Below are positions 4,903 to 6,656 of a stretch of DNA of 6,656 nucleotides, piece by piece. Positions within the stretch are counted from its first letter, which is position 1. Every line of letters begins with the position of its first letter. Source of the stretch: an uncultured Clostridia bacterium (GTDB lineage Bacteria; Bacillota_A; Clostridia; Oscillospirales; Oscillospiraceae); NCBI GenBank assembly GCA_946410505.1, contig CAMKAP010000113.1, forward strand, positions 1-6,656. Reading direction: 5' to 3'. Below the pieces are notes generated by a model that was not told the origin of the DNA, made no database searches, and was given only the letters and a program-made list of their open reading frames with translations. The position numbers and the translations under genes were made by a program.

Positions 4903-6656
<1,754 letters not shown>

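Overview
The window looks like the chromosome of a GC-rich anaerobic member of the Bacillota, most likely class Clostridia, family Oscillospiraceae or a relative. This is inferred from the group II ECF transporter module joined to truA, the ClpE-type Hsp100 with an N-terminal zinc finger, strong GGAGG-type ribosome binding sites and the marked G/C preference at third codon positions. All recognised genes are on the + strand and both ends of the window cut through a gene.

Layout. (i) 1-365: C-terminal part of a class I SAM-dependent methyltransferase. (ii) 366-532: a gap with small hairpins and no gene. (iii) 533-3061: ecfA1, ecfA2 and ecfT, which encode the two ATPases and the transmembrane coupling protein of an energy-coupling-factor vitamin/metal transporter. 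The substrate-binding S component is not here, so it must be encoded elsewhere. (iv) 3063-3827: truA (tRNA pseudouridine synthase), one base after ecfT. (v) 3828-4098: a structured intergenic region. The last 12 codons of truA are repeated exactly (40 bp) 152 bp downstream. Each copy is followed by a hairpin and an AACAAAACAG motif, and a large 64-nt inverted repeat lies between them. (vi) 4099-4818: a CvpA-family membrane protein. (vii) 4819-4902: a short gap with a perfect 20-bp palindrome and a strong Shine-Dalgarno. (viii) 4903 to the window end: 584 codons of an open ClpE-like ATP-dependent unfoldase gene.

How the genes fit together. ecfA1-ecfA2-ecfT-truA is tightly packed (46-nt gap, 7-bp overlap, 1-nt gap) and reads as one translationally coupled operon. 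In many Firmicutes this block lies between rplQ and rplM-rpsI in the ribosomal-protein cluster. Here its neighbours are a methyltransferase and cvpA/clpE, so the block appears detached from that context. cvpA and the clpE-like gene probably have their own signals.

I see no clearly new enzyme system. The most distinctive features are the repeat/hairpin region after truA and the N-terminal zinc finger plus low-complexity linker of the Hsp100 protein. There is no CRISPR array, tRNA, rRNA, insertion sequence or phage gene that I can support.
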